From NCBI RefSeq assembly GCF_006516965.1, contig NZ_VHLH01000001.1:248001-312000 (forward strand): a stretch of DNA of 64,000 nt, read 5' to 3'. The notes below the pieces were generated by a model. It saw only the letters and a program-made list of their open reading frames with translations. It did no database searches and was not told where the DNA came from. This DNA comes from Pararhizobium mangrovi (lineage in GTDB: Bacteria; Pseudomonadota; Alphaproteobacteria; Rhizobiales; Rhizobiaceae). This document shows, in pieces, positions 38,602 to 47,334 of this stretch (positions within the stretch are counted from its first letter, which is position 1; every line of letters starts with the position of its first letter). The position numbers were made by a program, and so were the translations under genes.

Positions 38602-39981
38602 ATGAGCGGCATCGAGGAACACACCGATATGAGCTTCGTGCGCGGCGAGATGCTTTCCGAGGCAGCGCCGCCGCGAAGCGGCGACGGCATGCTGCATTGG
38701 GTGCGCCGAAACCTCTTTTCGAGCTGGATCAACGCGATCGCTACCCTGATCGCCATATATATCGTCATCAGCATCCTCATTCCGGCGGTCGACTTCGTGT
38801 TGATCGACGGGGTCTGGCAGGGGGGCGGGCGCAAGGTCTGCCTTACCCAGGCGCAGGGCGGCGCGCAGCCGAACGGCTGGTTCGGGGGGTGCTTCGCCTA
38901 TGTGCGAACCTATTTCCCGCAGTTTATCTACGGGCTCTATCCGATCCCGCAGCGCTGGCGGGTGGACGTCGTCTTCGTCCTCTTCTTCGCGAGTCTTGCG
39001 CCGCTTCTCGTGCCGGCCGCGCCCTTCAAGCGCGCGAACATCATCTTCATGCTGGTGGTCTTCCCGGTCACGGCCTTCGTCCTCCTGACCGGCGGCCATG
39101 TCGGCTGGAACGGCTTCCTGATCGCCGGTTCCGCGCTCGGCCGGTCCTTTCCGGCCTTCGTCGTCGACTATCTGATCCTCACCGCCGTGATCATGGGCAT
39201 CGCCTATGCCATCGTGCGCGGCACCCAGGGCAATCCGAAACCGGTGCTGCTTTCGATCGGCGTCGTCATGGCGGTGCTTCTCGTCCTCGTCGCGATCACC
39301 GCAATCGATTTTGGGCTGCCCTATGTCGAAACCGCGCGTTGGGGCGGGCTGCTCGTCACGCTGGTGATCGCCGTGACCGGCATCGCCGTCTCGCTTCCGC
39401 TCGGCATCGTGCTCGCTCTCGGGCGCCGATCGGTCATGCCCATCGTGCGCCTCTTTTCGATCATCTTCATCGAGTTCTGGCGCGGCATCCCGCTCGTTAC
39501 GGTACTCTTCATGGCCTCGGTCGTGCTGCCGCTCTTCCTGCCGGACGGCGTCAATTTCGACAAGCTGGTGCGTGCGCTGGTGGGCGTGGCGATGTTCTCG
39601 TCCGCCTATATGGCCGAGGTCATCCGCGGCGGGCTTCAGGCGATCCCCAAGGGCCAGTACGAGGGTGCGAAGGCGCTCGGCCTGAGCTTTTGGCAGATGA
39701 TGGGCAACGTCGTCCTGCCGCAGGCGCTGAAGATCGTCATTCCCGGCATCGTCAACACCTTCATCGGCCTCTTCAAGGACACGACGCTGGTGCTCATCAT
39801 CGGCCTGTTCGACTTCCTCGGGCAAATTCAGGCGAGCTTTTCGGACTCCGACTGGGCGACCCCCGTTCAGGCGATCACCGCCTACAGCTTCGCTGCCGCA
39901 GTTTATTTCGTCTTCTGCTTCTCGATGGGGCAGTATTCACGCTACATGGAGCGTCGCCTGGATACGGGCCATCGCTCCTGA
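38602..39981 (+). CDS. aapM: General L-amino acid ABC transporter permease
   Basis: A 459-residue partner of AapQ with 8-10 hydrophobic segments. The EAA loop is [20 protein letters not shown] followed by [16 protein letters not shown]. An extracytoplasmic segment with several cysteines ([19 protein letters not shown]) lies near residues 72-100, as in other AapM proteins. ATG 38602 is 4 nt past the aapQ stop. The gene sequence is contiguous with no frameshift. Confidence 0.95.
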   Translation: MSGIEEHTDMSFVRGEMLSEAAPPRSGDGMLHWVRRNLFSSWINAIATLIAIYIVISILIPAVDFVLIDGVWQGGGRKVCLTQAQGGAQPNGWFGGCFAYVRTYFPQFIYGLYPIPQRWRVDVVFVLFFASLAPLLVPAAPFKRANIIFMLVVFPVTAFVLLTGGHVGWNGFLIAGSALGRSFPAFVVDYLILTAVIMGIAYAIVRGTQGNPKPVLLSIGVVMAVLLVLVAITAIDFGLPYVETARWGGLLVTLVIAVTGIAVSLPLGIVLALGRRSVMPIVRLFSIIFIEFWRGIPLVTVLFMASVVLPLFLPDGVNFDKLVRALVGVAMFSSAYMAEVIRGGLQAIPKGQYEGAKALGLSFWQMMGNVVLPQALKIVIPGIVNTFIGLFKDTTLVLIIGLFDFLGQIQASFSDSDWATPVQAITAYSFAAAVYFVFCFSMGQYSRYMERRLDTGHRS

Positions 39982-40020
39982 AACCGGCCTCGCTCGAAGA
40001 AAATCGGGAAAGAACGCACC

Positions 40021-40812
40021 ATGTCAGACGCCGCCGTCGAAACCCGCGCCGAACCCACGCAGATGGAGGTTTCCGATACCGAAGTCGCCATCGATATCGT
40101 CGGCATGAACAAGTGGTTCGGCGATTTCCATGTGCTGCGCGACATCAATCTGCGCGTCATGCGTGGCGAGCGCATCGTCATCGCGGGGCCGTCCGGTTCG
40201 GGCAAGTCGACGATGATCCGCTGCATCAACCGTCTCGAAGAGCACCAGAAGGGGCGCATCGTCGTCGATAACATCGAACTTACCGACGACCTGAAGAAGA
40301 TCGACGAGGTGCGCCGCGAGGTCGGCATGGTGTTCCAGCACTTCAACCTGTTTCCGCATCTGACGATCATGGAAAACTGCACGCTGGCGCCGATCTGGGT
40401 GCGCAAGCTCTCCCGCAAGCAGGCGGAGGAAACGGCGATGCATTTCCTCGAGCGCGTGCGCATTCCCGAACAGGCGAACAAGTATCCGGGCCAGCTTTCC
40501 GGCGGCCAGCAGCAGCGCGTGGCGATCGCCCGGGCCTTGTGCATGAACCCGAAGGTCATGCTCTTCGACGAGCCGACGTCGGCGCTCGATCCGGAGATGA
40601 TCAAGGAAGTGCTCGACACGATGGTCGGCCTTGCCGAGGAAGGCATGACCATGCTGTGCGTCTCGCACGAGATGGGTTTCGCGCGGCAGGTCGCCAACCG
40701 CGTCATCTTCATGGATCAGGGCCAGATCGTCGAGCAGAACGCGCCAGCGGAATTCTTCGACAACCCGCAGCACGAGCGCACGAAGCTCTTCCTGAGCCAG
40801 ATCCTGCACTGA
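40021..40812 (+). CDS. aapP: General L-amino acid ABC transporter ATP-binding protein
   Basis: A 263-residue ABC ATPase. Walker A is GPSGSGKST (56-64), the signature is [15 protein letters not shown], Walker B is [14 protein letters not shown], and the switch His is in [10 protein letters not shown]. It powers AapQM import from the cytoplasmic face. The stop codon sits inside a 17-bp tandem duplication (40800-40833), so the last residues and the 3' flank repeat each other. No strong terminator is visible in the 35 bp before the convergent monooxygenase gene. Confidence 0.96.
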   Translation: MSDAAVETRAEPTQMEVSDTEVAIDIVGMNKWFGDFHVLRDINLRVMRGERIVIAGPSGSGKSTMIRCINRLEEHQKGRIVVDNIELTDDLKKIDEVRREVGMVFQHFNLFPHLTIMENCTLAPIWVRKLSRKQAEETAMHFLERVRIPEQANKYPGQLSGGQQQRVAIARALCMNPKVMLFDEPTSALDPEMIKEVLDTMVGLAEEGMTMLCVSHEMGFARQVANRVIFMDQGQIVEQNAPAEFFDNPQHERTKLFLSQILH

Positions 40813-40833
40813 TCGCGATCCTGCACTGATCCC
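40800..40833. repeat. 17-bp tandem duplication at the aapP stop codon
   Basis: Positions 40800-40816 and 40817-40833 are identical except for one base (16 of 17). The first copy contains the end of aapP and its TGA. It looks like a recent replication slippage product that left the protein unchanged. Confidence 0.8.
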
Positions 40834-40847
40834 GGGGCGATCACCTT

Positions 40848-42032
40848 TCAGGAAAATCCGGGAGGGCGGTAGCCGTAAAGCCAGTCGAGATCGCCGGCGA
40901 GCCGTTCGGCCGGCCGGCCGGCGAGCACGAGGTTGCGACCGAAGCGGAAGGGGCCGCGTGCGTGATAGGCGAAGCGGTTGAAGGCCGTGCGGGCCCGTAC
41001 GCGCCGCACCCGTTCGCGACGGCGCTGGACGAAATCCCCCAGGGCATCGACACCGGATCGCTCGAATGTCGCGGCGAGGTCGTAGGCGTCCTCGATCGCC
41101 ATCGCCGTACCCTGCGCTGCGAAGGGCATCATGGCGTGCGCCGCATCGCCGATTGGGATGACCCTGCCGGCCGCCCGCCACGGCGTCTCGTCTACCTCAT
41201 AAAGGGGCCAGGCGGTGGGCTCGCGTGCCGTTTCGAGAAGCGTACGGATCGAAGGATGCCAGCGGGCGAAGGCTTTCGCGACGGCGTCGCGATCGGCGGT
41301 CGTGCCGGCGGCCGCATGCCGGCCGTTTGCCGGTGCATTGCCGGGAACGAGTGCCACGACGTTGATCGTGTCGAGCCCGTCCACCGGATAGGCGACGAGA
41401 TGGCTGCCGGGTCCGAGAAGGGCCGTGGTCGTGCCGTGCTCGACGATGCCGGGCGGCAGTGCCCGCGCGTGCGCGAGCAGACGCCACGCGACCATGCCTG
41501 CGTACCGCGCCGGCGCGCCGCGCGGCATCGATCCGCGCACGGCCGACCAGACCCCGTCGGCGGCGACGACGAGATCGGGCTCGATGCCGATCGTCGATCG
41601 TATGGCGCGGCAGAGCGCCGGCGGCGAGGCGGCCTCGACATGGCTGTCCGTCAAGATCCGGCAATCCGGCATCGATCGGGCTGCATCGAGCAGCACCGTC
41701 TGGAGGGCTGCCCGGTGGATCACCCCGTAAGGCGCACCCCAGCGGTCTCTGGCGAAGGCGCCGGCCGGCACCTGCGCAAGCGGACGCAGCGACAGGCCCG
41801 AGACGAGCGAGACGTGATCGATCTCCTGCCAGCGTGCAGCCACCGCTTCGAGCAGGCCGAGCCGGTCGAGGATCGCCGCCGCGTTCGGAGAAAGCTGAAC
41901 GCCGGCGCCGACTTCGCTCAGCGCCGGGGCCTGCTCGAGGACGGTGACGGCGAAACCACGCAGCGCGAATGCGATCGCCGCCGTCAATCCGGCGATGCCG
42001 GCACCGACGACGGCGATGTGCCGTTTGGTCAT
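40848..42032 (-). CDS. FAD-dependent monooxygenase (salicylate hydroxylase-like)
   Basis: A 394-residue class A flavin monooxygenase. The FAD-binding GxGxxG is VGAGIAGLTAA near the N-terminus, the DG motif is VVAADGVWSAVR, and the GD motif is IPIGDAAHAMMPFAAQGTAM. Such enzymes hydroxylate aromatic substrates with NAD(P)H and O2; the true substrate here is unknown. The start is ATG 42032. The gene lies 23 nt after the zinc-finger gene on the same strand and is convergent with aapP. No ring-cleavage or aromatic degradation genes are nearby, which argues against a dedicated catabolic role. Confidence 0.87.
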   Translation of the reverse strand: MTKRHIAVVGAGIAGLTAAIAFALRGFAVTVLEQAPALSEVGAGVQLSPNAAAILDRLGLLEAVAARWQEIDHVSLVSGLSLRPLAQVPAGAFARDRWGAPYGVIHRAALQTVLLDAARSMPDCRILTDSHVEAASPPALCRAIRSTIGIEPDLVVAADGVWSAVRGSMPRGAPARYAGMVAWRLLAHARALPPGIVEHGTTTALLGPGSHLVAYPVDGLDTINVVALVPGNAPANGRHAAAGTTADRDAVAKAFARWHPSIRTLLETAREPTAWPLYEVDETPWRAAGRVIPIGDAAHAMMPFAAQGTAMAIEDAYDLAATFERSGVDALGDFVQRRRERVRRVRARTAFNRFAYHARGPFRFGRNLVLAGRPAERLAGDLDWLYGYRPPGFS

Positions 42033-42055
42033 GAAATCGTGCCCGACCTCCGGGA

Positions 42056-42301
42056 TCAGGCGGCCTGGTCGATGTATTCGCAGCCCTCGGGGCGCGTTTC
42101 GTCCCACTTCAGCGACGCATCGTACCGGTAGAGCGTCGAGCAGTACGGACAGACCTTCTCGACATCGTCGCCCATGTCGAGGAATTCGTGCGGATGGTCG
42201 AAGGGGGGACGTGCGCCGACGCACATGAATTCCTTCACGCCGATCTCGACGGCATCGTGTCCGGCGTCGTTCTGGTAGTGGGGTATCGAATGGCCGGCCA
42301 T
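42056..42301 (-). CDS. Zinc-finger (zf-CHCC) domain protein
   Basis: An 81-residue protein with the CHCC zinc-finger pattern: Cys in KEFMCVGARPPFDHPHEF with its His, then VCPYCSTLYRY. The fold is related to the NDUFS6 subunit of mitochondrial complex I and is widespread in alphaproteobacteria as a short free protein. ATG 42301 has GGGAG 8 nt upstream. It probably shares a transcript with the monooxygenase gene. Its molecular role in bacteria is not defined; iron-sulfur or complex I assembly is a plausible guess. Confidence 0.85.
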   Translation of the reverse strand: MAGHSIPHYQNDAGHDAVEIGVKEFMCVGARPPFDHPHEFLDMGDDVEKVCPYCSTLYRYDASLKWDETRPEGCEYIDQAA

Positions 42302-42420
42302 GGCGCGCACTCCCGTTTGCCGTTTGTTTTTCGTGCCGGAGCATATAGATGGCGATGGGGAATGTGTAGACGTTTCGCCGCAATCGCGCCGCGACAAGCC
42401 GGCTCACTGAGGGGCAAGCC

Positions 42421-43194
42421 ATGAACCTCGACCGCGTACCGATGGACCGCTTCGGCCATGACGGGCTCGATCTCGCCTATTTCGACGCGGGCGACCCGGC
42501 CGGTCCGCCCGTCCTCCTCATCCACGGTTTCGCCTCGACGGCCAACGTCAACTGGGTCTTTCCGGGCTGGCTGAAGACGCTCGGCGAGGCGGGGTACCGG
42601 GTCGTGGCGATCGACAATCGCGGACACGGCGAAAGCGACAAGCCGCACGTTTCCTCGGCCTACGAGACGGCGACGATGGCCGGCGACGCCTTTGCTCTGC
42701 TCGACCATCTCGAAATCGGTTCGGCGCACGTCATGGGCTATTCGATGGGCGCACGGATCACCGCGACGATGATGCTCGAGGATCTCGCCCGCGTCCGCTC
42801 GGCGGTCTTCGGCGGGCTCGGCATCGGCCTCGTCGAGGGCGTCGGCGACTGGGATCCGATCGCCGAGGCGTTGCTTGCCGAGGATCCGGGAGCGATCACG
42901 GACGAGACGGGGCGCATGTTCCGCAGCTTCGCCGACCAGACGAAGAGCGATCGCAAGGCGCTCGCCGCATGCATTCGCGCCGCGCGCACGACGATCAGCG
43001 CCGAAGAGGTCGGGCGGCTCGATGCGCCGGTCCTGATCGGCGTCGGCACGAAGGACGAGATCGCCGGCTCGCCGGAGGCCCTGGCCGAACTCATGCCGCA
43101 GGCGCGCGCGCTGGAGATCCCGCGCCGCGACCACATGCTGGCCGTCGGCGACAAGGTCTTCAAGGCGGCGGTCGTCGACTTTCTGGCGCAATGA
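42421..43194 (+). CDS. Alpha/beta hydrolase
   Basis: A 257-residue alpha/beta-fold hydrolase. The oxyanion region is LLIHGFAST, the nucleophile is Ser108 in GYSMGA, the acid is probably Asp in GVGTKDEIAG, and the base is His in PRRDHMLAVGD. The substrate cannot be predicted from sequence. GAGGGGC precedes ATG 42421. It is divergent from the zinc-finger gene (119 bp between) and 109 bp upstream of cysE. Confidence 0.9.
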   Translation: MNLDRVPMDRFGHDGLDLAYFDAGDPAGPPVLLIHGFASTANVNWVFPGWLKTLGEAGYRVVAIDNRGHGESDKPHVSSAYETATMAGDAFALLDHLEIGSAHVMGYSMGARITATMMLEDLARVRSAVFGGLGIGLVEGVGDWDPIAEALLAEDPGAITDETGRMFRSFADQTKSDRKALAACIRAARTTISAEEVGRLDAPVLIGVGTKDEIAGSPEALAELMPQARALEIPRRDHMLAVGDKVFKAAVVDFLAQ

Positions 43195-43303
43195 ACCCTT
43201 AACCGGCCGGCCTTCGATCTGGCGCCGATTTGCCGCCCGGCATTTAACTGACGGTCCGGCTGGCCTATCTTATCGCGCAAGCGAGTTGACGAGGAGAGCG
43301 GCG

Positions 43304-44143
43304 ATGCACGCCGAGTACGAACGGACCCCGAGCGAGACGGTCCAGACGATGGACCCGATCTGGAACGCGGTTCGCCAGGAGGCCGAGACCGCGGTCGCGC
43401 ACGATCCGGTCCTGTCGACCTTTCTCTACGGCAGCGTGCTGAACCACGCTTCGCTGGAGGACGTGATCATCCATCGCGTCAGCGAACGGCTCGATCATCC
43501 AGAAGTGCCGGCCTGCCTGATCGCCAAGGCTTTCCACGAGATGGCCGAAAGCGATCCCGGCTGGGGTTCCGTCCTTCGCGTCGACATTCAGGTCGTCTAC
43601 GACCGCGACGCGGCGTGCGAACGGTTCATCGAACCGGTTCTCTACTTCAAGGGATTCCACGCGCTGCAGACGCACCGCCTCGCGGCCTGGCTGCACGGGC
43701 AGGGACGCAAGGATTTCGCGCTCTACCTGCAGTCGCGGTCCTCGGCCGTCTTCCAGGTCGACGTCAATCCGGCGGCAAAGCTCGGCAAGGGCATCTTCAT
43801 CGATCATGCGACCGGCGTCGTCATCGGCGCGACCGCAAGGGTCGGCGACAACGTCTCGATCCTTCAGGGCGTCACGCTCGGCGGTACCGGCAAGCAGGGC
43901 GGCGACCGGCACCCCAAGATCGGCAACGGCGTGCTGATCGGTGCCGGCGCGAAAGTGCTCGGCAACATCGAGATCGGCCATTGTTCGCGCATCGCCTCCG
44001 GCTCCGTCGTGCTGAAGCCGGTGCCGGCCAATACCACGGTCGCCGGCGTGCCGGCGCGCGTCGTGGGCACGGCCGGGTGCGAGGAGCCGTCCCGCGCGAT
44101 GGACCATCTGCTTGCTTCCTCTTCCGAGGCGGAAAAGGGCTGA
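43304..44143 (+). CDS. cysE: Serine O-acetyltransferase
   Basis: A 279-residue enzyme that makes O-acetylserine from serine and acetyl-CoA, the committed step to cysteine. The helical N-terminal domain (DPIWNAVRQEAETAVAHDP) is followed by the left-handed beta-helix with hexapeptide repeats, including the catalytic DHATGVVIGATARVGDNV and LGGTGKQGGDRHPKIGNG blocks. ATG 43304 has GAGGAGAG 8-10 nt upstream, better than ATG 43286. Feedback inhibition by cysteine is usual for the family; the C-terminal tail that helps this is present. Confidence 0.96.
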   Translation: MHAEYERTPSETVQTMDPIWNAVRQEAETAVAHDPVLSTFLYGSVLNHASLEDVIIHRVSERLDHPEVPACLIAKAFHEMAESDPGWGSVLRVDIQVVYDRDAACERFIEPVLYFKGFHALQTHRLAAWLHGQGRKDFALYLQSRSSAVFQVDVNPAAKLGKGIFIDHATGVVIGATARVGDNVSILQGVTLGGTGKQGGDRHPKIGNGVLIGAGAKVLGNIEIGHCSRIASGSVVLKPVPANTTVAGVPARVVGTAGCEEPSRAMDHLLASSSEAEKG

Positions 44144-44224
44144 TTTAGCCCGTCGGCGCGTTTGCTTTCGCCACGGTGGCATGCGAGAAGCGCGAGCCAT
44201 TGCCCGACCATACGGAGAACCGAT

Positions 44225-44428
44225 TTGAAGCCCGACGAACTCAAGAAGCTCGACGCCTATTTCAAGAAAACGTTCAATCCGAACATGGCGGTCCGGGCAC
44301 GTCCGAAGAAGGACGATTCCGCCGAGGTCTATATCGGCGAGGAGTTTCTCGGCGTGATCTTCCGCGACGAGGAGGACGGCGACCTGTCCTTCAATTTCTC
44401 GATGGCGATCCTCGAAATCGATCTGTGA
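44225..44428 (+). CDS. DUF3126 family protein
   Basis: A 67-residue protein of the alphaproteobacterial DUF3126 family (KPDELKKLDAYFKKTF, RPKKDDSAEVYIGEEFLGVI, SFNFSMAILEIDL). I take TTG 44225 as start, since the family begins at KPDE and CGGAGAA lies about 5 nt upstream. An earlier ATG at 44162 would add 21 unrelated residues. It is a small acidic/basic mixed soluble protein of unknown function. Confidence 0.85.
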   Translation: MKPDELKKLDAYFKKTFNPNMAVRARPKKDDSAEVYIGEEFLGVIFRDEEDGDLSFNFSMAILEIDL

Positions 44429-44455
44429 AAAACGCCCGCCGGCACGGCTCGGCGG
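44428..44455 (-). terminator. Terminator for the minus-strand sspB unit
   Basis: A 6-bp stem (44436-44441 with 44450-44455) has an 8-nt loop. On the minus strand it is followed 3 nt later by TTTTT. It lies just past the ribbon-helix-helix gene and overlaps the end of the converging DUF3126 gene. Confidence 0.5.
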
Positions 44456-44466
44456 TCACCCCGACA

Positions 44467-44688
44467 TCATGCCTTGCCGGCAGCCGTCGCCTCGGCCGCT
44501 TCGAGGACATGGACGCGCACGGCCGACGACAGATTGTCCGTCGGCGCGCGTGCCGCGTCGATCTCGGCGATGAGGCCGGCGGTCGAAAGTCCGCGTTCGG
44601 CCGCAAGCCGCGTCAGCGCACTCCAGAACGCATCCTCGAGCGACAGGCTGGTGCGGTGGCCGTTGATCGTGACGGATCGCTTGTGCAT
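44467..44688 (-). CDS. Ribbon-helix-helix domain protein
   Basis: A 73-residue protein matching the ribbon-helix-helix family seen in alphaproteobacteria: KRSVTINGHRTSLSLEDAFW, then LTRLAAERGLSTAGLIAEID. The fold is that of MetJ/Arc-type dimeric DNA binders. I choose ATG 44688; GTG 44715 is in frame and would add 9 residues. It follows sspB on the same strand after 33-60 nt. No toxin gene is next to it, so it is not evidently an antitoxin. Target DNA is unknown. Confidence 0.8.
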   Translation of the reverse strand: MHKRSVTINGHRTSLSLEDAFWSALTRLAAERGLSTAGLIAEIDAARAPTDNLSSAVRVHVLEAAEATAAGKA

Positions 44689-44748
44689 GGCGTGGTGAAG
44701 CGCGTTCGCGCGCACTGACCCGCGGATCGGCTTCGCGTATCCTGCGGC

Positions 44749-45270
44749 TCAGTTCTTCTTTCGGAAGGAATCGAGCGAGACGACGTCGGCGCTGGCGTTG
44801 TCGTCGGCCGCCTTTTCGCCCTTGTCGTTCTCCTTCGCCTCGCCGGGTTCGGTCCCGGCGGCGACGGGCAGGGTCGCGATCTCTTCCGGAACGCTTTCCT
44901 CGTCGGCACCGGCCGTCGGATCGAACTCGAGTTCGAAATTGACCGACGGGTCGTAGAAACCGCGCACGGCCGAAAACGGCACGATCAGGCGTTCGGGAAT
45001 GTCGGAGAAGGAAAGGCCCACCTCGAACTGGGTCTCGCTGACCTTCAGTTCCCAGAACTGGTGCTGGATGACGATCGTCATCTGCTCGGCGTACTTCTCC
45101 TTGAGCTGCGGAGAGATGCGCACGCCCGGCGCGTTCGTCAGGAAGGTGATGAAGAAATGATGGTCGCCGGGAAGGTGGCCCGTCGACGCGACCTCGGAAA
45201 GAACCTTCCGGATTACGCCGCGCAACGCTTCCTGAGCCAGAATGTCGTAACGGATATGGTCCTGTGACAT
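44749..45270 (-). CDS. sspB: ClpXP protease specificity-enhancing factor SspB
   Basis: A 173-residue adaptor that binds the N-terminal part of the ssrA tag and docks on the ClpX zinc domain, speeding degradation of tagged proteins. The tag-binding fold is at about 20-110 (HFFITFLTNAPGVRISPQLK, MTIVIQHQFWELKV, IPFSAVRGFYDP-like block). A disordered acidic linker follows, then the C-terminal ClpX-docking tail VVSLDSFRKKN. It is of the divergent alphaproteobacterial SspB type. ATG 45270 is preceded on the same strand by the tmRNA gene that encodes the tag it recognises. Confidence 0.95.
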   Translation of the reverse strand: MSQDHIRYDILAQEALRGVIRKVLSEVASTGHLPGDHHFFITFLTNAPGVRISPQLKEKYAEQMTIVIQHQFWELKVSETQFEVGLSFSDIPERLIVPFSAVRGFYDPSVNFELEFDPTAGADEESVPEEIATLPVAAGTEPGEAKENDKGEKAADDNASADVVSLDSFRKKN

Positions 45271-45339
45271 GCGCGTCCCGTTCTCGCCTTCGTTCCCTGA
45301 CCGGCGCCGCGATCATAAAGCAGGTATAGACCATACCGG

Positions 45340-45665
45340 CAATTAGTGGAGGCTTCTGTTGCCAGGTGCCTCCGAACCCCGCCTGACAGTGCGACCCGTC
45401 AGGACTTCATTTGAAGCGTTCGCACCGCTTACGCGGCGAGACGTGCTTCCGCATAGTTGTCGTTAGCAACTACTAGTTTGACCCGATAACGGTGGTATCA
45501 TGCCGGGCAAAAAGTCGATCTTTACACCCTCGTCGATCCTGGTTCGCCCCCATCACAAGCCGGCCGCGGCCGCTCTGCTTTCGCCGGTTTGTGGTGGAGG
45601 CGCCGGGTACTGCCCCCGGGTCCGATAGGTTTATTGCATCGCCCGTTTATTGCCATAGTCGCCGA
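45340..45665 (-). ncRNA. ssrA: Two-piece (permuted) transfer-messenger RNA
   Basis: A tmRNA gene of the alphaproteobacterial permuted kind, which rescues stalled ribosomes. On the minus strand the acceptor piece comes first (about 45660 to CCA at 45594-45592). A removed spacer follows (45591-45552), then the coding piece (from 45551). The acceptor stem pairs GGGGGCG (45551-45545) with CGCCTCC (45602-45596) and contains the G3-U70 wobble that alanyl-tRNA synthetase needs. The tag frame GCT...TAA at 45467-45429 encodes ANDNYAEARLAA, whose LAA end is the ClpX signal. A final hairpin pairs GGAGGC and GCCTCC (45373-45348). Outer ends are approximate. The remaining non-coding stretch to 45868 holds a short direct repeat and the DUF892 leader. 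Confidence 0.93.
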
Positions 45666-45729
45666 AGCGACGCCTCCGCATATAAGGGTTTCCCGCGCCC
45701 GTGAAAAGGGGCCGTTTCGGTACGATGCG

Positions 45730-45767
45730 CGCATTGCGCATGAGGGCGAAGAACCGCATTGCGCATG
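45730..45767. repeat. 13-bp direct repeat upstream of the DUF892 gene
   Basis: The sequence cgcattgcgcatg occurs at 45730-45742 and 45755-45767. The 25-bp spacing places the copies a little over two helical turns apart, 102-139 nt before the DUF892 start codon, which could suit a regulator binding site. No known regulator is matched. Confidence 0.5.
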
Positions 45768-45868
45768 GCTACGAAGAAACCGGCCGATCGCGCGCCGAAA
45801 CGCGGAACCGAACGGATCGACGGCTGTTTCCATCGTGTGGCTGGGGTTGCCTGTCAGGAGACCTAACG

Positions 45869-46369
45869 ATGGCAAGTCACAACACACTGGACGATCTTTT
45901 CCTCGATACGCTCAAGGACATCTACTACGCCGAGCGGCAGATCCTGAAAGCGCTGCCGAAGATGGCCAAGGCCGCCCATTCGGAGGAGCTCAGGATGGCC
46001 TTCGAGGAGCACCGTCACGAGACCGAGGGCCAGGTCGAACGGCTGCAGAAGGTGTTCGACGTCCTCGGCAAGCCTGCCCGCGGCAAGACCTGCGAGGCGA
46101 TCCAGGGCATCATCGAGGAAGGCGAGGAGATCATGTCCGATTTCAAGGGCACGCCCGCGATCGATGCCGGCCTCATCTCTTCCGCGCAGGCGGTCGAGCA
46201 TTACGAGATGGCGCGCTACGGCACGCTCAAGCGCTGGGCGAAGATCCTGAAGATGACCGAGGCGGTCGAGCTGCTCGACGCGACGCTGAAGGAAGAGGCC
46301 GCCGCCGACGAAAAGCTGACGAAGCTTGCCGACGCCTCCGCGAACGAAACGGCGAAGGCTGCCGCCTAG
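45869..46369 (+). CDS. Ferritin-like DUF892 family protein (YciE-like)
   Basis: A 166-residue four-helix protein of the DUF892/YciE family. Motifs are LDDLFLDTLKDIYYAERQIL, with carboxylates and later His in the EEHRHETEGQ and EHYEMARYG helices, the ferritin-like metal-site pattern. YciE-like proteins are stress-induced in other bacteria. CAGGAG lies 8 nt before ATG 45869. The C-terminus ends in an Ala-rich tail (ASANETAKAAA). Role in iron or stress handling is inferred from family. Confidence 0.88.
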   Translation: MASHNTLDDLFLDTLKDIYYAERQILKALPKMAKAAHSEELRMAFEEHRHETEGQVERLQKVFDVLGKPARGKTCEAIQGIIEEGEEIMSDFKGTPAIDAGLISSAQAVEHYEMARYGTLKRWAKILKMTEAVELLDATLKEEAAADEKLTKLADASANETAKAAA

Positions 46370-46460
46370 GGCGTTTGCGACCCGTCGGGAAGCGCTGCGA
46401 GCGGTGTAGCGAGGTCGCAACGCAAAGGGCCCGCGAGCCGACCTATCCACAGGGTTGATG

Positions 46461-46493
46461 GCCGCTCCGCCTTTCGCACGATGGCGGAGCGGC
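46461..46493. other. Hairpin upstream of thyA
   Basis: An 11-bp perfect inverted repeat (46461-46471 with 46483-46493) has an 11-nt loop. It ends 32 nt before the thyA start. No T-run follows, so it may be a weak terminator for the DUF892 gene or an operator/leader structure of thyA. Confidence 0.5.
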
Positions 46494-46525
46494 TATCTTC
46501 CGCGCGCAATCGCGGGGGCGAAACG

Positions 46526-47320
46526 ATGCAGCAATATCTCGATCTGATGCGATGCGTGCTCGATCGCGGAACCGACCGCGGCGACCGCACCGGCACCGGC
46601 ACGCGCTCGATCTTCGGGCATCAGATGCGTTTCGATCTCGAAGACGGCTTTCCCCTCGTCACGACGAAGAAGCTGCACATGCGCTCGATCGTGCACGAGC
46701 TTCTGTGGTTCCTGCGCGGCGAGACGAACATCGCCTACCTTACCGAGAACGGCGTGCGGATCTGGGACGAGTGGGCCGACGAAAACGGCGATCTCGGGCC
46801 GGTCTACGGCGCGCAGTGGCGCTCGTGGCCGGCACCGGACGGCCGGCAGATCGATCAGATCGCGGCGGTCGTCGAAGGTATCCGCACCAACCCGTATTCG
46901 CGCCGGCACATCGTTTCGGCCTGGAACCCGGCGCTCGTCGACGCGATGGCGCTGCCGCCGTGCCATTGCCTCTTTCAGTTCTACGTCGCCGACGGCCGGC
47001 TTTCCTGCCAGCTCTACCAGCGTTCCGGCGACATCTTTCTCGGCGTGCCCTTCAACATCGCCTCCTACGCGCTGCTGACGATGATGGTCGCGCAGGTGAC
47101 GGGGCTGAAGCCGGGGGACTTCGTGCACACGCTCGGCGACGCGCATCTCTACGCGAACCATTTCGAGCAGGCGCGCGCGCAGCTCGAACGGCAACCGCGG
47201 CACCTGCCGACGATGCACATCGATGCGAACGTCACGGACCTCTTCGCCTTCCGCTACGAGCATTTCACGCTGGAAGGCTACGATCCGCATCCGCACATCA
47301 AGGCGAAGGTCGCCGTTTGA
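46526..47320 (+). CDS. thyA: Thymidylate synthase
   Basis: A 264-residue enzyme, the exact length of E. coli ThyA. It methylates dUMP to dTMP using 5,10-methylene-tetrahydrofolate. The nucleophile is Cys146 in [12 protein letters not shown]. Phosphate-binding RTGTGT near the N-terminus and the [10 protein letters not shown] block are conserved. ATG 46526 is preferred over ATG 46481, whose extra residues derive from a hairpin region. It is paired with folA, which regenerates tetrahydrofolate from its product. Confidence 0.98.
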   Translation: MQQYLDLMRCVLDRGTDRGDRTGTGTRSIFGHQMRFDLEDGFPLVTTKKLHMRSIVHELLWFLRGETNIAYLTENGVRIWDEWADENGDLGPVYGAQWRSWPAPDGRQIDQIAAVVEGIRTNPYSRRHIVSAWNPALVDAMALPPCHCLFQFYVADGRLSCQLYQRSGDIFLGVPFNIASYALLTMMVAQVTGLKPGDFVHTLGDAHLYANHFEQARAQLERQPRHLPTMHIDANVTDLFAFRYEHFTLEGYDPHPHIKAKVAV

Positions 47321-47334
47321 GCCGGTCGTCGACG

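Noticed and set aside
44467-44715. The ribbon-helix-helix protein as an antitoxin of a toxin-antitoxin pair
   Set aside because: No small toxin-like gene is adjacent. Its neighbours are sspB and the converging DUF3126 gene.
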